A stretch of 12,011 nucleotides of DNA from CAYLUN01 sp964386865 (GCA_964386865.1 CAYLUN010000133.1:1-12011); one strand, 5' to 3'. Positions 1 to 7,147 are shown, counted from the first letter of the stretch. Notes: generated from the sequence alone by a model not told the origin. Translations and numbers: made by a program.

Positions 1-289
1 CGCCGATCACGGCGAGATCACAGCGCAGCACAGCCGGGGCGGAAGCCGTTTCCGCGGCTTGAACCTCGGACACGCGCGCCAGGCGCGTCGCGTCGCTCCT
101 CCTCGCCTTGCCCGCGTTGCGGTCCGGCGGCGGCTCGGCCTGCGCCTGCAGGCCGAGCGCGGCGGCGGCCAGGAGAACCAGGACGGCGGGCGTCCTCTTG
201 GCCGCCCGTCCCGCGTTCGCGTTGCGCGTCAAAGCCGTCCGGCGCGCGGCGCGGCGCGCGCGCGTCCCTCTGCTCTCTTCCCTTTGCAT
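1..289 (-). CDS. FAD-dependent oxidoreductase, secreted, N-terminal fragment (runs off left edge)
   Basis: An open frame runs on the minus strand from an ATG at 289 to the window edge, giving 96 codons with no stop. The translation has an Arg-rich start, a hydrophobic stretch (about residues 35-48, PAVLVLLAAAALGL) and a signal-peptidase-like AQA|E site. After a linker it reads CDLAVIG at the edge, which is the usual first beta strand of a Rossmann FAD-binding domain and matches the FDLVVAGGG segment of the neighbouring oxidoreductase. A G-run (minus strand, 291-297) just before the ATG could act as ribosome-binding site. A TTG at 232 would give a more ordinary signal-peptide length and is an alternative start. 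The gene lies downstream of the operon on the same strand but after a 427-bp gap, so it may have its own promoter. The family call rests on only a few residues of the domain. Confidence 0.65.
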   Translation of the reverse strand, partial: MQREESRGTRARRAARRTALTRNANAGRAAKRTPAVLVLLAAAALGLQAQAEPPPDRNAGKARRSDATRLARVSEVQAAETASAPAVLRCDLAVIG

Positions 290-309
290 ACCCCCCCTTG
301 TCCTATAAC

Positions 310-379
310 TTCGACGTTCGACGTTCGGCGTTGAGCGTTGAGCGTTGAACGTTGAACGTTAAGCGTTGAGCGCTGAACC
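310..379. repeat. Heptanucleotide tandem repeat, ten units
   Basis: Ten contiguous 7-bp units follow one another with no spacer. They begin with TTCGACG twice, then TTCGGCG, TTGAGCG twice, TTGAACG twice, TTAAGCG, TTGAGCG and CTGAACC. The consensus is close to TTGARCG. Units differ mostly at positions 3 to 5, and identical variants sit side by side, as expected if copies arise by slippage. The array lies upstream of the minus-strand gene starting at 289, between a possible -10 box and the start codon. Because 7 is not a multiple of 3, it is unlikely to be coding. Confidence 0.9.
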
Positions 380-397
380 CTCCCTATTTGATTTTTC

Positions 398-403
398 ATT
401 ATA
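398..403 (-). promoter_or_regulatory. Possible -10 box for the oxidoreductase gene starting at 289
   Basis: The minus strand reads TATAAT from 403 to 398, a perfect sigma-70 type -10 hexamer in an AT-rich patch within GC-rich DNA. No good -35 hexamer is visible 16-18 bases upstream. If it is real, the transcript leader would contain the whole heptamer array before the start codon at 289. Confidence 0.3.
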
Positions 404-552
404 GACGCGGAACGCGCGTCGCGGTAGACCCCAAACCGGGCGAAACAGACGCCAATCCGGGCGTTTCCGCCCGTCCCGGCCTCACCACAACCACCGCCGT
501 ACGCGGGCCAATCCTACCGCCACCGCTTCGGCCTATCCCCGCGCGCGTACCG

Positions 553-566
553 GCTGCGGCCGCAGC
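553..566. repeat. 14-bp perfect palindrome
   Basis: GCTGCGG is followed directly by CCGCAGC, a perfect 14-bp palindrome with a NotI recognition site at its centre. It lies in the non-coding interval downstream of the operon. In DNA this GC-rich it could be chance. Confidence 0.6.
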
Positions 567-716
567 ATGACCCGGCAGCTGCCGACATGTAGCCGGTCGC
601 AACGCCCCACAAGACCGGTCCCGCTGTACATCGCGTGAACGTGAACCGCTTCGCTGTGAACGGGAACGTCTCATGGCCCAACAGACGACAATACGTTGAC
701 GCAGCCTCGGGGGTGT

Positions 717-2594
717 TCAAGGTTCGCCTGCGTTTTCGTAATCGCGCTTTGCTCCGGGGCTCCTGCCGACGCCGCGGCGCATGAGCTCCTGAAGCTCGCC
801 GAGACAGTGCTCATAGATGTGGCGCGGCGTGGCGTCGTGTCGCTTGCAGAGGCTGGCCGCCATGCCGACGACCTCGCCCATGCATCCGCCGGTGCGCATC
901 ACGCGGACCGCACCGAGCGCCTGATGGGTCACGCTGATGTTGCGTCCAGCCATGAACAGATTGGTGACCGTCCGCGAGTAGAGGCAACGGTAGGGAACCC
1001 AGAACGGCATCGGATAGGTCGTGAAGTGCGCCGTGGAGATGAACGCGTCGCCTTCGAAGCCCTTCTCATATTCCTTGTCCGGCAGGTGGAGATCCACCTT
1101 CCAGCCTGTGGGCACACAACCGTCGGGATATTTTCGCCCCGTCTTCAGATCGTCCAGCGTCAGGACCACGTCTCCCGTCAATTGCCGCGATTCGCGCTTC
1201 CCCATGATGTAGGCGGACCAGTTGAGCCGATGCTTCGGAAGGACTTTGTCCACGTTCTTCAGCGCATCCCACGCGCCATACATCGCCCGGAAATTCCAGT
1301 CCCGGACGTATTCCATGTCGTCGATCGGGTGGCGGTCAAAGCCGCTCTCCCAATACCAGCCGCCGAGCCGGAGCGGATCGGGCCGGGTCGCGCTGCGCCC
1401 CGGGAAGGGCTTGTCGCTCAGGTCGAGCGCCCACGGGCAGCGCGGGAAGGGTTCGGGCTGGCCAGCGTCCTTGACATTCCAGAGATTGCAGAGTCCCATG
1501 CGGTCTTTCGGCTCCAGCGTGGCCTCCGCCCCCGCCAAAGCCCCCACGGACGCGTCGCCCGTACAGTCCGCAAACCAGCGCCCCGCGATGCGCACCCGGC
1601 GGCCGGTGTTGAGGTCTTGCGCGATGACCGCACGAAGCTGCCCGGCCTCGGCCTCCACCGCGTTGGCGCGATGCTCCAGAAAGAGGCGGATGTTCGGCTC
1701 CGCGCGAACGACGGCGAGCTTCTTCTCATCCTCGTAGAGGTCGGCGGTGTTCGCCGGGCCGTAGTGCGCGCGGCGGCCCTGCTCCAATTCCGCCACCACG
1801 TCGCCGATGCGGGGCCACGGCTCCTTGTTGCGCGCGCCTTGCAGCCAGACGCGGACCTCGGAGCTGTTGTTGCCCCCGAGCACGGGGCGGTCCTGGATGA
1901 ACGCGACCTTCAAGCCCAGGCGCGCCGCCGAGATAGCCGCGCACGTGCCCGCGATGCCCCCGCCCGCAACGACCAAGTCGAACTCGCCCGCCGGCTCAGG
2001 CTGCTCCGGCAGGCCCAGACACGCGCGCCGGAGCGCCGCTATTTCGGGATCGCGGCTCGGCGGGGTGAACGTGCCGTCGCGCGAGAACAGGAGCGCATCG
2101 CAGCGGCCTTCAAAACCGGTAAGATCATGGAGCGCCAACCGCACTTGCCCTTCCCGCAGGTTCACCGTGCCGCCGTCCTGCCAGTGCCACTGCGCGCCCT
2201 CGTCGCCGAAGGTCGCGGCAAGCGGCTCACCGTTGACAAGCACCTGGAACTTGCCCGGCGCGCCGGGCGCCTTCCACTGCGCCACCCAGTCTTTCGTGCG
2301 CACCCAAACGCGATACGCGCCTGTCGCGGGGCACGCGATTTCCGTCGTCGCAGCCGCGACGGGCCGCCCGAGTCCGTGCGCGAGCAGATAGGGCGACCCC
2401 ATTTGCTCCATGAACTGCTGATCCACGACCCAGCCGCCCCGCTGCGCAAAGCTTTCGGCCTCGACGAGGAGCTGCTCCGCTGGCGGCACGCGCGCGTCAT
2501 GGTCTGTGGCCCCGCCGGCCTGCGCCGCGGTCAAGGCCGACAGCCACAGGGCAAGGAGCAGGCGCGTGAGGGCGCCTCTTCCGGTGTTTTTCAC
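717..2594 (-). CDS. Secreted FAD-dependent oxidoreductase with N-terminal carbohydrate-binding-like module
   Basis: This 625-residue protein starts at GTG (2594), preceded by an AAGAGGA ribosome-binding site. Residues 1-26 are a Sec signal peptide (hydrophobic LLLALWLSALTA, cut near AQA). Residues about 40-175 form a beta-rich module (VEAESF, GAYRVWVRTKDW, FQVLVNGE, ALLFSRDG) resembling carbohydrate-binding jelly-rolls of secreted polysaccharide-degrading enzymes. The flavoprotein domain follows: Rossmann motif VAGGGIAG at 209-216, GGNNSSEVRVWLQG at 240-253, FADCTGDASVGALAGA at 341-356, GKRESRQLTGD at 465-475, and the C-terminal FAD-contact segment LFMAGRNISVTHQALGAVRV at 546-565. This matches the PF12831-type FAD-dependent oxidoreductases, whose substrates are mostly unknown. 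It is last in the apparent operon, 55 bp after the URO-D-like gene. Oxidation of a glycan or sugar outside the cytoplasm is inferred from the module and context. Family call is firm, substrate unknown. Confidence 0.9.
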   Translation of the reverse strand: MKNTGRGALTRLLLALWLSALTAAQAGGATDHDARVPPAEQLLVEAESFAQRGGWVVDQQFMEQMGSPYLLAHGLGRPVAAATTEIACPATGAYRVWVRTKDWVAQWKAPGAPGKFQVLVNGEPLAATFGDEGAQWHWQDGGTVNLREGQVRLALHDLTGFEGRCDALLFSRDGTFTPPSRDPEIAALRRACLGLPEQPEPAGEFDLVVAGGGIAGTCAAISAARLGLKVAFIQDRPVLGGNNSSEVRVWLQGARNKEPWPRIGDVVAELEQGRRAHYGPANTADLYEDEKKLAVVRAEPNIRLFLEHRANAVEAEAGQLRAVIAQDLNTGRRVRIAGRWFADCTGDASVGALAGAEATLEPKDRMGLCNLWNVKDAGQPEPFPRCPWALDLSDKPFPGRSATRPDPLRLGGWYWESGFDRHPIDDMEYVRDWNFRAMYGAWDALKNVDKVLPKHRLNWSAYIMGKRESRQLTGDVVLTLDDLKTGRKYPDGCVPTGWKVDLHLPDKEYEKGFEGDAFISTAHFTTYPMPFWVPYRCLYSRTVTNLFMAGRNISVTHQALGAVRVMRTGGCMGEVVGMAASLCKRHDATPRHIYEHCLGELQELMRRGVGRSPGAKRDYENAGEP

Positions 2595-2625
2595 ATCTTC
2601 CTCTTTTCCTTTTTCAGTTATGCAA

Positions 2626-2647
2626 GCCGGTCCGTGCGTGGGCCGGC
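2626..2647 (-). other. Intercistronic hairpin just after the URO-D-like stop codon
   Basis: Two bases after the TAG stop (2650-2652), the minus strand can form an 8-bp stem, GCCGGCCC against GGACCGGC, with one C-A mismatch and a 6-base loop. No T-run follows, so it is not a standard intrinsic terminator. It could slow RNA decay or cause partial read-through into the downstream oxidoreductase gene. Confidence 0.4.
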
Positions 2648-2649
2648 GG

Positions 2650-3717
2650 CTACCACTTCTCCAACCGTTTCAGGATGTCGGGCTGGAGGGTGTCGGGCAC
2701 GTCGATGCAGAGGTAAAGGCCCTTGGGTTCTGTGGCGCTGATGAAAGCCTCCAGCTCATCAAGCTGGAGGTCAACCAGCACGCCCTTGCCGGCGGCCTGA
2801 ATTCTTTTGATGACCGGCAGCCACTGCAGGATCGGCGCGTCATCGCCGACGCCGTGGACCCACTGGATGGCCGCTATTTCGGGAATCGCCAGGATCCGGT
2901 CGAGGTGGCGAAGCATACCTTTACCGTCAAGGTGAAAGATGTTGTGCGTCATGTGCCGGACCTCGGCCAGCAGCGACGGCAGGTAGAACTCGTCGAAGGT
3001 CGCGCACGAGACCATGTTCGAGAAATCGCAACTGGGAATGTGCATTTTGCCGCGCGATGGAATGGCCATCCAGGTCACCGACATCTGGCCGTGGGCCTTG
3101 AGCGCCGCGTCGAAATGATCGAAAACGGGCAGGAAGTTCTCGTTGGCGCGGCTGACCAACCCGTGGACCAGTTCGGGCTCGTCGGCCAAGTCCAGGCACA
3201 ACTGCTGAGGGTTGCGCCAGTCTGCGGCGCAGTCGAGGCTGCCGTGCAAGTCGGTGTAGCCGACCATGAATCGGCCAGCGCACTTCTGCAGGGCGACGCG
3301 GGTCAGCTCCTCGATTTTCCTGAAATAAACGTTGTTGCGGCTGAACCGCAGCCGTTCCAAGTCGGCGCGGTCGTGAACGCAGTGCCGGACCCAGGAGGTC
3401 ACTTCTCCGTAGTCGAGTTCCGCGCCGTGAAAGGCGGCATAGACATTCGGCCCGAGGTTGGGCCAGAAGACCGGGAAGGTCTCGCCGTAGAACCTCTTTC
3501 CACGAAGGGACCCCAAAAACAGATCCACTTGGAACTCCGCGTCGAACCAGCGCGCCCGCAAGTCCGGCCAGACCCGATCTTCCAGTGCGACGCCACCCGA
3601 GTACTCCGCGTTGTGTTCCGCAAACCGTACGGGCGGGCGGTCAAGCGTCTCGTGGGCGAACCAGGCGTCAATGCGCCGCAGCGCCTGGTCAAAATCCGGT
3701 TTGCCTTCCAGTTCCAT
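2650..3717 (-). CDS. Uroporphyrinogen decarboxylase (URO-D)-like family protein
   Basis: I chose the ATG at 3717 (355 residues) because GGGGA stands just before it. An ATG at 3741 adds eight residues but lacks a clear ribosome-binding site, and the open frame reaches 3801, into the upstream gene. The protein has no signal peptide, so it should be cytoplasmic. The sequence fits the URO-D superfamily (PF01208) as found in large paralogous sets in Planctomycetota and Verrucomicrobiota: GYTDLHGSLD at 153-162, a segment with HLDGKGMLRHLDRIL around 262-276, IQWVHGVGD at 284-292, then GKGVLVDLQ. The family includes heme-pathway decarboxylases and corrinoid methyltransferases such as MtaA and MtbA. 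The His in HLDGKG and the Cys residues near 230-240 (HIPSCDFSNMVSC) could be metal ligands, but that is inference. Its place between two exported enzymes argues against a heme role; a methyl-transfer or decarboxylation step in sugar breakdown is possible. Confidence 0.85.
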   Translation of the reverse strand: MELEGKPDFDQALRRIDAWFAHETLDRPPVRFAEHNAEYSGGVALEDRVWPDLRARWFDAEFQVDLFLGSLRGKRFYGETFPVFWPNLGPNVYAAFHGAELDYGEVTSWVRHCVHDRADLERLRFSRNNVYFRKIEELTRVALQKCAGRFMVGYTDLHGSLDCAADWRNPQQLCLDLADEPELVHGLVSRANENFLPVFDHFDAALKAHGQMSVTWMAIPSRGKMHIPSCDFSNMVSCATFDEFYLPSLLAEVRHMTHNIFHLDGKGMLRHLDRILAIPEIAAIQWVHGVGDDAPILQWLPVIKRIQAAGKGVLVDLQLDELEAFISATEPKGLYLCIDVPDTLQPDILKRLEKW

Positions 3718-3772
3718 GTTTCCCCACTCTTTCGCGCTCATGCTTGTCAGGCCGCAGCTGACTTTCAGTTTT

Positions 3773-5626
3773 TTATTTGAACAAGTTCTTGATGTCCGCA
3801 ACGAGCCTGCCTCGAGCAGCCTCAGGCAGCCGGGCCAGCCCGGTGTACTCGATCCAACCGTTCGACACCCCCACGCCGGCGCCGACCTGGCGGGCCAGCT
3901 TCATCTGCCAGTCCCACGTATGCCGGAAATGCCACGAGCAGGGACGCCACGGCTTGTCGCCCAGCGCCGCCAGATAGCGCACCGGCTCCTGGGCGTAGAG
4001 CGGATGGCCGAGCAGGCCGTCGTAAGCGTGGTCGCCGCACTCGCCGTCCGCCCAGAGCACGAAACCGGACATCGAGCAATCGCTGGAGAACACCGCCTTG
4101 TCGCTCCCGAAGGAGCGCACCAAGGCGCGCAGCTTGCGGTAGAAATCAATCGCCACGGCCGACGTCGGCCCCGTATGGTCTGGATGGCTATCGTAGCCGA
4201 GGCCCGCGAAGGTCTCGTCAATGGTGATGGCGTCGGGCTTCAGGATTTCCATGATCCACTGCGTCTGCTGTAGCAGATGGTCACACCATTGTCGGGAACC
4301 CAGCGACGCGCGCCAGTTCTTCCCAACGCAATCCGGCTGTTGCTGCCAGGCCGCGTAGGGCACCGGCTTGCCTTGGGCGTCCACCAGCACGCTGTCGCGC
4401 ATCTTGTTGAAGAAGGGCGTGGCGTCGTCGAAAAGCACCGGATGCAGATAGATCGCCGCCTTCGCGCCCGCTGCCCGCGTGGCTTTAATCCGAGCGCGCA
4501 TCTTCTCGAACGACATCTCCGCCGGGCCCTGTTTGTCGCCGCGCATGGCCAACCACGTCTTGCGGTCGGGGTGGATGTAATCACCCAGCGTCGGATACCA
4601 GCCGTGCTGCGTGGCCAAGCCGACGCGGAACTCGCGGAAGTGCGCCAAGTCCGCCTCGTAGCCGCCGCCGCGCTTCCCGTTCTCGCCGTCGGCCGACGAC
4701 AGGAAGTCGTAATAGTGGACTTTAAAGTCCTGGCACCACGCGATGGCCGGCTGGTCCTCCCGGTGCGCGAAGCGGTGGAACGCCTTCCAGGCCACGCTGG
4801 CGTCGCCCTCGTGCACGAGCAGCCAGCAGCGCTCGGTGACGCTCTGTCCGGGAGCGAGTTCGACACAGCGCCCGACGTGCCAGCCTGCCGCCGGGGAAGC
4901 GGCGCCCAAGGCGCTGAAACGCCTGGGCTCCAGCGACGAGGTGAAGAGTCCGATGTGAAGGGCGGTTTGCGGATGCGAAATATCCACCACCGGCGCCAGC
5001 AACAGGGCGCGCGTCTCGCGCTCGGCCGGGTAGCTCGCCAGCGGTTCCAGATAGTGCGCCTGGAAAGCGCCGCGCCCGACGAGCTGGTCGCAGTCCTTGA
5101 GGAACTGCTTCACGCCCAGCGCGGCAAAGCGGCCGTCGCCGAAAAGGCCGGCGGCGTTCAGCGGAACATAGACGTGCTGCTGCTCAACGTTCGTCGAGGG
5201 CTGGACAGACGTGGCGAAGGCCAGCTCCACCCGTTGCGGCTGGCCGGAGACGTTGCGCACCGTGAGCGAGGCTTCCAGCAAATCCTCGCCCAAGCCGCGC
5301 CCGCTGTCGCGCAGTCCATGGTTCAGCTCGACGCGCAGCGGGCCGTGCGGGGCGGCGGAGCGTCCTGCGCTGAGCCACGTGGTCTGAGCGGACGCCTCGT
5401 CCAGCAGGCGACAGCCCCCGTCGAGCAGGCCGGGCGCAGCCTGCTGCACCAGCGGGGCCCCGTCCCAGCTTACGCCTGAGAACAGCCGGGCTTTCGCCTC
5501 GCGTGTCCAGCGGAGGCGCCGGCCGGCCGTTCGAGGCGAAACGCCTTGCTCGCCGACGCACGCGGGCAGGGTCAGCAGCCCGCCGGTCGCCAGGCCGGCG
5601 CGGGCGATAAAGGTCCGTCTGTTCAT
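3773..5626 (-). CDS. Tat-exported putative glycoside hydrolase-like protein
   Basis: The protein has 617 residues. The ATG at 5626 is preceded by AAAGGA. The N-terminus MNRRTFIARAGLATGG followed by LLTLPAC combines a twin-arginine export motif with a lipobox-like LPAC, so it may be a lipoprotein anchored at Cys23. Residues about 35-280 look like a beta-sandwich (LRVELNHGL, ASLTVRNVSGQPQRVELAFA, LELAPGQSVTERCWLLVHEG-like strands). Residues about 300-610 look like a TIM barrel: HGWYPTLGDYIHPD at 341-354, AGAKAAIYLHPVLF at 386-399, PDAITIDETFAGLGYD at 464-479, AVFSSDC at 511-517, and a C-terminal GAGVGVSNGWIEYTG. This layout recalls retaining glycosidases of the alpha-galactosidase type, with the IDE segment near a plausible catalytic strand, but I cannot assign a GH family. 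It lies 13 bp after the transporter gene, so the two are almost certainly co-transcribed. Export is well supported; glycosidase activity is inferred from fold and context. Confidence 0.7.
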   Translation of the reverse strand: MNRRTFIARAGLATGGLLTLPACVGEQGVSPRTAGRRLRWTREAKARLFSGVSWDGAPLVQQAAPGLLDGGCRLLDEASAQTTWLSAGRSAAPHGPLRVELNHGLRDSGRGLGEDLLEASLTVRNVSGQPQRVELAFATSVQPSTNVEQQHVYVPLNAAGLFGDGRFAALGVKQFLKDCDQLVGRGAFQAHYLEPLASYPAERETRALLLAPVVDISHPQTALHIGLFTSSLEPRRFSALGAASPAAGWHVGRCVELAPGQSVTERCWLLVHEGDASVAWKAFHRFAHREDQPAIAWCQDFKVHYYDFLSSADGENGKRGGGYEADLAHFREFRVGLATQHGWYPTLGDYIHPDRKTWLAMRGDKQGPAEMSFEKMRARIKATRAAGAKAAIYLHPVLFDDATPFFNKMRDSVLVDAQGKPVPYAAWQQQPDCVGKNWRASLGSRQWCDHLLQQTQWIMEILKPDAITIDETFAGLGYDSHPDHTGPTSAVAIDFYRKLRALVRSFGSDKAVFSSDCSMSGFVLWADGECGDHAYDGLLGHPLYAQEPVRYLAALGDKPWRPCSWHFRHTWDWQMKLARQVGAGVGVSNGWIEYTGLARLPEAARGRLVADIKNLFK

Positions 5627-5639
5627 GGTTCGAGTCCTT

Positions 5640-7022
5640 TCATTTTGCCAGTTCCCGTTCGATGGTTTCGAGCGTCTTGCCCTTCGTCTCCGGCAGCTTC
5701 TTCCACGTGACGAGCCAGCCCGCCACGCAGACGACGGCGTAAAGCCAGAACGAGCCCGCCGCGCCCAGCCGCCGATTCAACTCGGGAAAACTGTAGGTGA
5801 GCGTAAAGCACCCCGCCCAAAGCGCGAACACCGCGACGGCCATGGCCGCGCCGCGCAGGCGATTCGGGAAAATTTCCGACAGCACCACCCACGTCATGGG
5901 CGCGAGCGTGCAGGCGTAGCAGCTGATCGCCGCGACAACGAGCACCACGAGCAACAGCCCTTGCAGGTGGGCCGCGAAGCCGCCGCCCAGCAGCAGGTTG
6001 AGCACCGCCAGGCCCGCCCAGCCCGCCAGCATCAGAAAGCGCCGGCCCAACCGTTCCACCGTCGCGATGGCCAAGAGCGTGAACACCAGGTTCGCCAAAC
6101 CGATGACAACGATGTTCAGCAGGATGTCTGAAACCTGGTAGCCTGCGGCGGCGAACACGTCCTTCGCGTAATAGAAAATCACGTTGATCCCGCACCATTG
6201 CTGGAGGAACGCCAGCGCCACGCCGAGGAAGAGAACGTTCCTCATGCGCGGCGCCAGCAGCTCGCGGAAGTCCACACGCGCGTCTTCGTTGACCAGCGTG
6301 GCCTCGATGTCGGCCAGCGCCGTCCCGGCGTAAGCGTCGCCCCCCACACGCGCCAGCACCCGGCGGGCACGCTCGCGCTGTCCGTTCTTGGCCAGCCAGC
6401 GCGGGCTCTCCGGCACCAAGAACATGCCGACGAGGAACAGCATCGACGGCACCGCGGCCGCCGCAAACATCCAGCGCCACCCGAACTGGCCGTTCCACGA
6501 CTTCACAATCTCCTCAGCCGTCGACCCGAGCGGCACCGGTTCGGCGATGAGCCAGTTCGCGAGCTGCGCCAGCAGGATGCCGATGACAATGGTGAGCTGG
6601 TTCACCGAGACCAGCCGCCCGCGAATCGCCGCGGGCGACACCTCGGCGATGTACACCGGCGACAGATTGGACGCCAAGCCGATGGCCACCCCGCCCGCGA
6701 TGCGCCACGCGACAAAGACGGCGTACCGGTTGGCCCAGCCCGTGCCCACGCTCGACACCGCGAACAGCAGCGCCGCAGCGAGGAGCAGCCGCTTGCGTCC
6801 AAAGCGGTCGCTCAACATCCCGGACAACATCGCGCCTAGAAGACACCCGGCCAGCGCGCAGCCCTTGGCCCAGCCGATGTCAAACGACGACCGGAGGTTA
6901 AAGTATTTCTCATAGAAGAGGTCAGCGCCGCTGATGACCACCCAGTCGTAGCCGAAGAGCAGTCCGCCCATAGCCGCCACGAGGGAGACCATCCAAGCGT
7001 AGGAACCATGTAACATTGGCAC
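5640..7022 (-). CDS. MFS sugar porter family transporter
   Basis: This 460-residue inner-membrane protein is a proton- or facilitator-type sugar transporter with about 12 membrane helices. Family signatures are in order: GGLLFGYDWVVISGA at 19-33, SDRFGRKR at 71-78, RGRLVSVNQLTIVIGILLAQ at 134-153, PESPRWL at 204-210, QQWCGINVIFYYA at 274-286, ERLGRR at 323-328, SEIFPNRLRG at 382-391 and PETKGKTLETIE at 444-455. The QQ and GIN residues line the sugar site in characterised members such as XylE. The frame opens at GTG 7022 with AAGGGA about ten bases upstream; ATG 7016 is an alternative that removes two residues. It is the first gene of the operon, directly behind the divergent promoter, and probably imports the mono- or oligosaccharide released by the exported enzymes. 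The exact sugar cannot be read from the sequence. Confidence 0.95.
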   Translation of the reverse strand: MPMLHGSYAWMVSLVAAMGGLLFGYDWVVISGADLFYEKYFNLRSSFDIGWAKGCALAGCLLGAMLSGMLSDRFGRKRLLLAAALLFAVSSVGTGWANRYAVFVAWRIAGGVAIGLASNLSPVYIAEVSPAAIRGRLVSVNQLTIVIGILLAQLANWLIAEPVPLGSTAEEIVKSWNGQFGWRWMFAAAAVPSMLFLVGMFLVPESPRWLAKNGQRERARRVLARVGGDAYAGTALADIEATLVNEDARVDFRELLAPRMRNVLFLGVALAFLQQWCGINVIFYYAKDVFAAAGYQVSDILLNIVVIGLANLVFTLLAIATVERLGRRFLMLAGWAGLAVLNLLLGGGFAAHLQGLLLVVLVVAAISCYACTLAPMTWVVLSEIFPNRLRGAAMAVAVFALWAGCFTLTYSFPELNRRLGAAGSFWLYAVVCVAGWLVTWKKLPETKGKTLETIERELAK

Positions 7023-7089
7023 TGGCTAACCATCCCTTTCGTCATCACTACTGTCCGGTTGATGTCGAGCCGATCAGCAGATTGGTTAT

Positions 7090-7119
7090 ATGATAGGAGG
7101 GCGGGGCAATAAATTGCAA
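7090..7119 (-). promoter_or_regulatory. Candidate sigma-70 promoter of the transporter operon
   Basis: On the minus strand TTGCAA (7119 to 7114) is followed after 18 bases by TATCAT (7095 to 7090). These match the -35 and -10 consensus at 4 of 6 and 5 of 6 positions. Transcription would begin near 7083, about 60 bases before the GTG at 7022. The -35 box lies inside the palindrome at 7106-7120. Confidence 0.5.
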
Positions 7120-7120
7120 T
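7106..7120. promoter_or_regulatory. Candidate operator between divergent promoters
   Basis: The sequence GCAATAAATTGCAAT contains an inverted repeat GCAAT-AA-ATTGC (7106-7117) and an overlapping perfect 8-bp palindrome ATTGCAAT (7113-7120). GCAAT also occurs twice in the same direction. It covers the -35 box of the operon promoter and abuts the -35 box of the regulator promoter, a position from which a bound protein could control both. AraC proteins often use direct repeats, so the repeated GCAAT half-site is at least compatible. Confidence 0.45.
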
Positions 7121-7147
7121 GGACAGAAAAACTTAAAGATGGATAAT
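7120..7147 (+). promoter_or_regulatory. Candidate sigma-70 promoter of the AraC-family regulator
   Basis: TGGACA (7120-7125) is followed after 16 bases by GATAAT (7142-7147), each matching consensus at 5 of 6 positions. Transcription would start near 7154, about 50 bases before the ATG at 7206. It is back to back with the operon promoter. Confidence 0.5.

Larger units (their letters stand above)
290..716. other. Non-coding interval between two FAD oxidoreductase genes
   Basis: I see no credible gene in these 427 bases; the short open frames are Arg- or Pro-rich and overlap one another on both strands. The interval holds a 7-bp tandem repeat (310-379), a TATAAT box on the minus strand (403 to 398), a 14-bp palindrome (553-566), and a 6-bp stem CCGGTC/GACCGG (593-598 with 613-618). 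That stem has no T-run after it on the minus strand, so it is not a convincing terminator for the operon ending at 717. Confidence 0.7.

Noticed and set aside
310..379. Heptamer array as a CRISPR array
   Set aside because: Units are 7 bp and contiguous, with no spacers and no cas genes in the window.
593..618. Stem CCGGTC/GACCGG as operon terminator
   Set aside because: Loop is 14 bases and no T-run follows on the minus strand, so it lacks the features of an intrinsic terminator.
399..674. 91-codon minus-strand open frame in the gap
   Set aside because: Arg/Ser-rich composition, no ribosome-binding site, overlapped by other short frames on both strands; judged non-coding.
696..2741. 681-codon plus-strand open frame over the FAD oxidoreductase gene
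   Set aside because: It is antisense to a gene with clear signal peptide and FAD motifs. Its translation is rich in Arg, His and Ala with no recognisable domain, typical of a reverse-strand shadow in GC-rich DNA.
2506..3780. 424-codon plus-strand open frame opposite the URO-D-like gene
   Set aside because: Antisense shadow without domains or a plausible start; the minus-strand reading has conserved family motifs.
4277..5479. 400-codon plus-strand open frame opposite the Tat-exported enzyme
   Set aside because: Antisense shadow, low-complexity Arg/Ala/Gly/Val composition, no motif; the minus-strand gene has export signal and ribosome-binding site.
5623..6498. 291-codon minus-strand open frame inside the transporter gene
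   Set aside because: Same-strand out-of-frame shadow; the transporter frame shows all sugar-porter signatures across this stretch.
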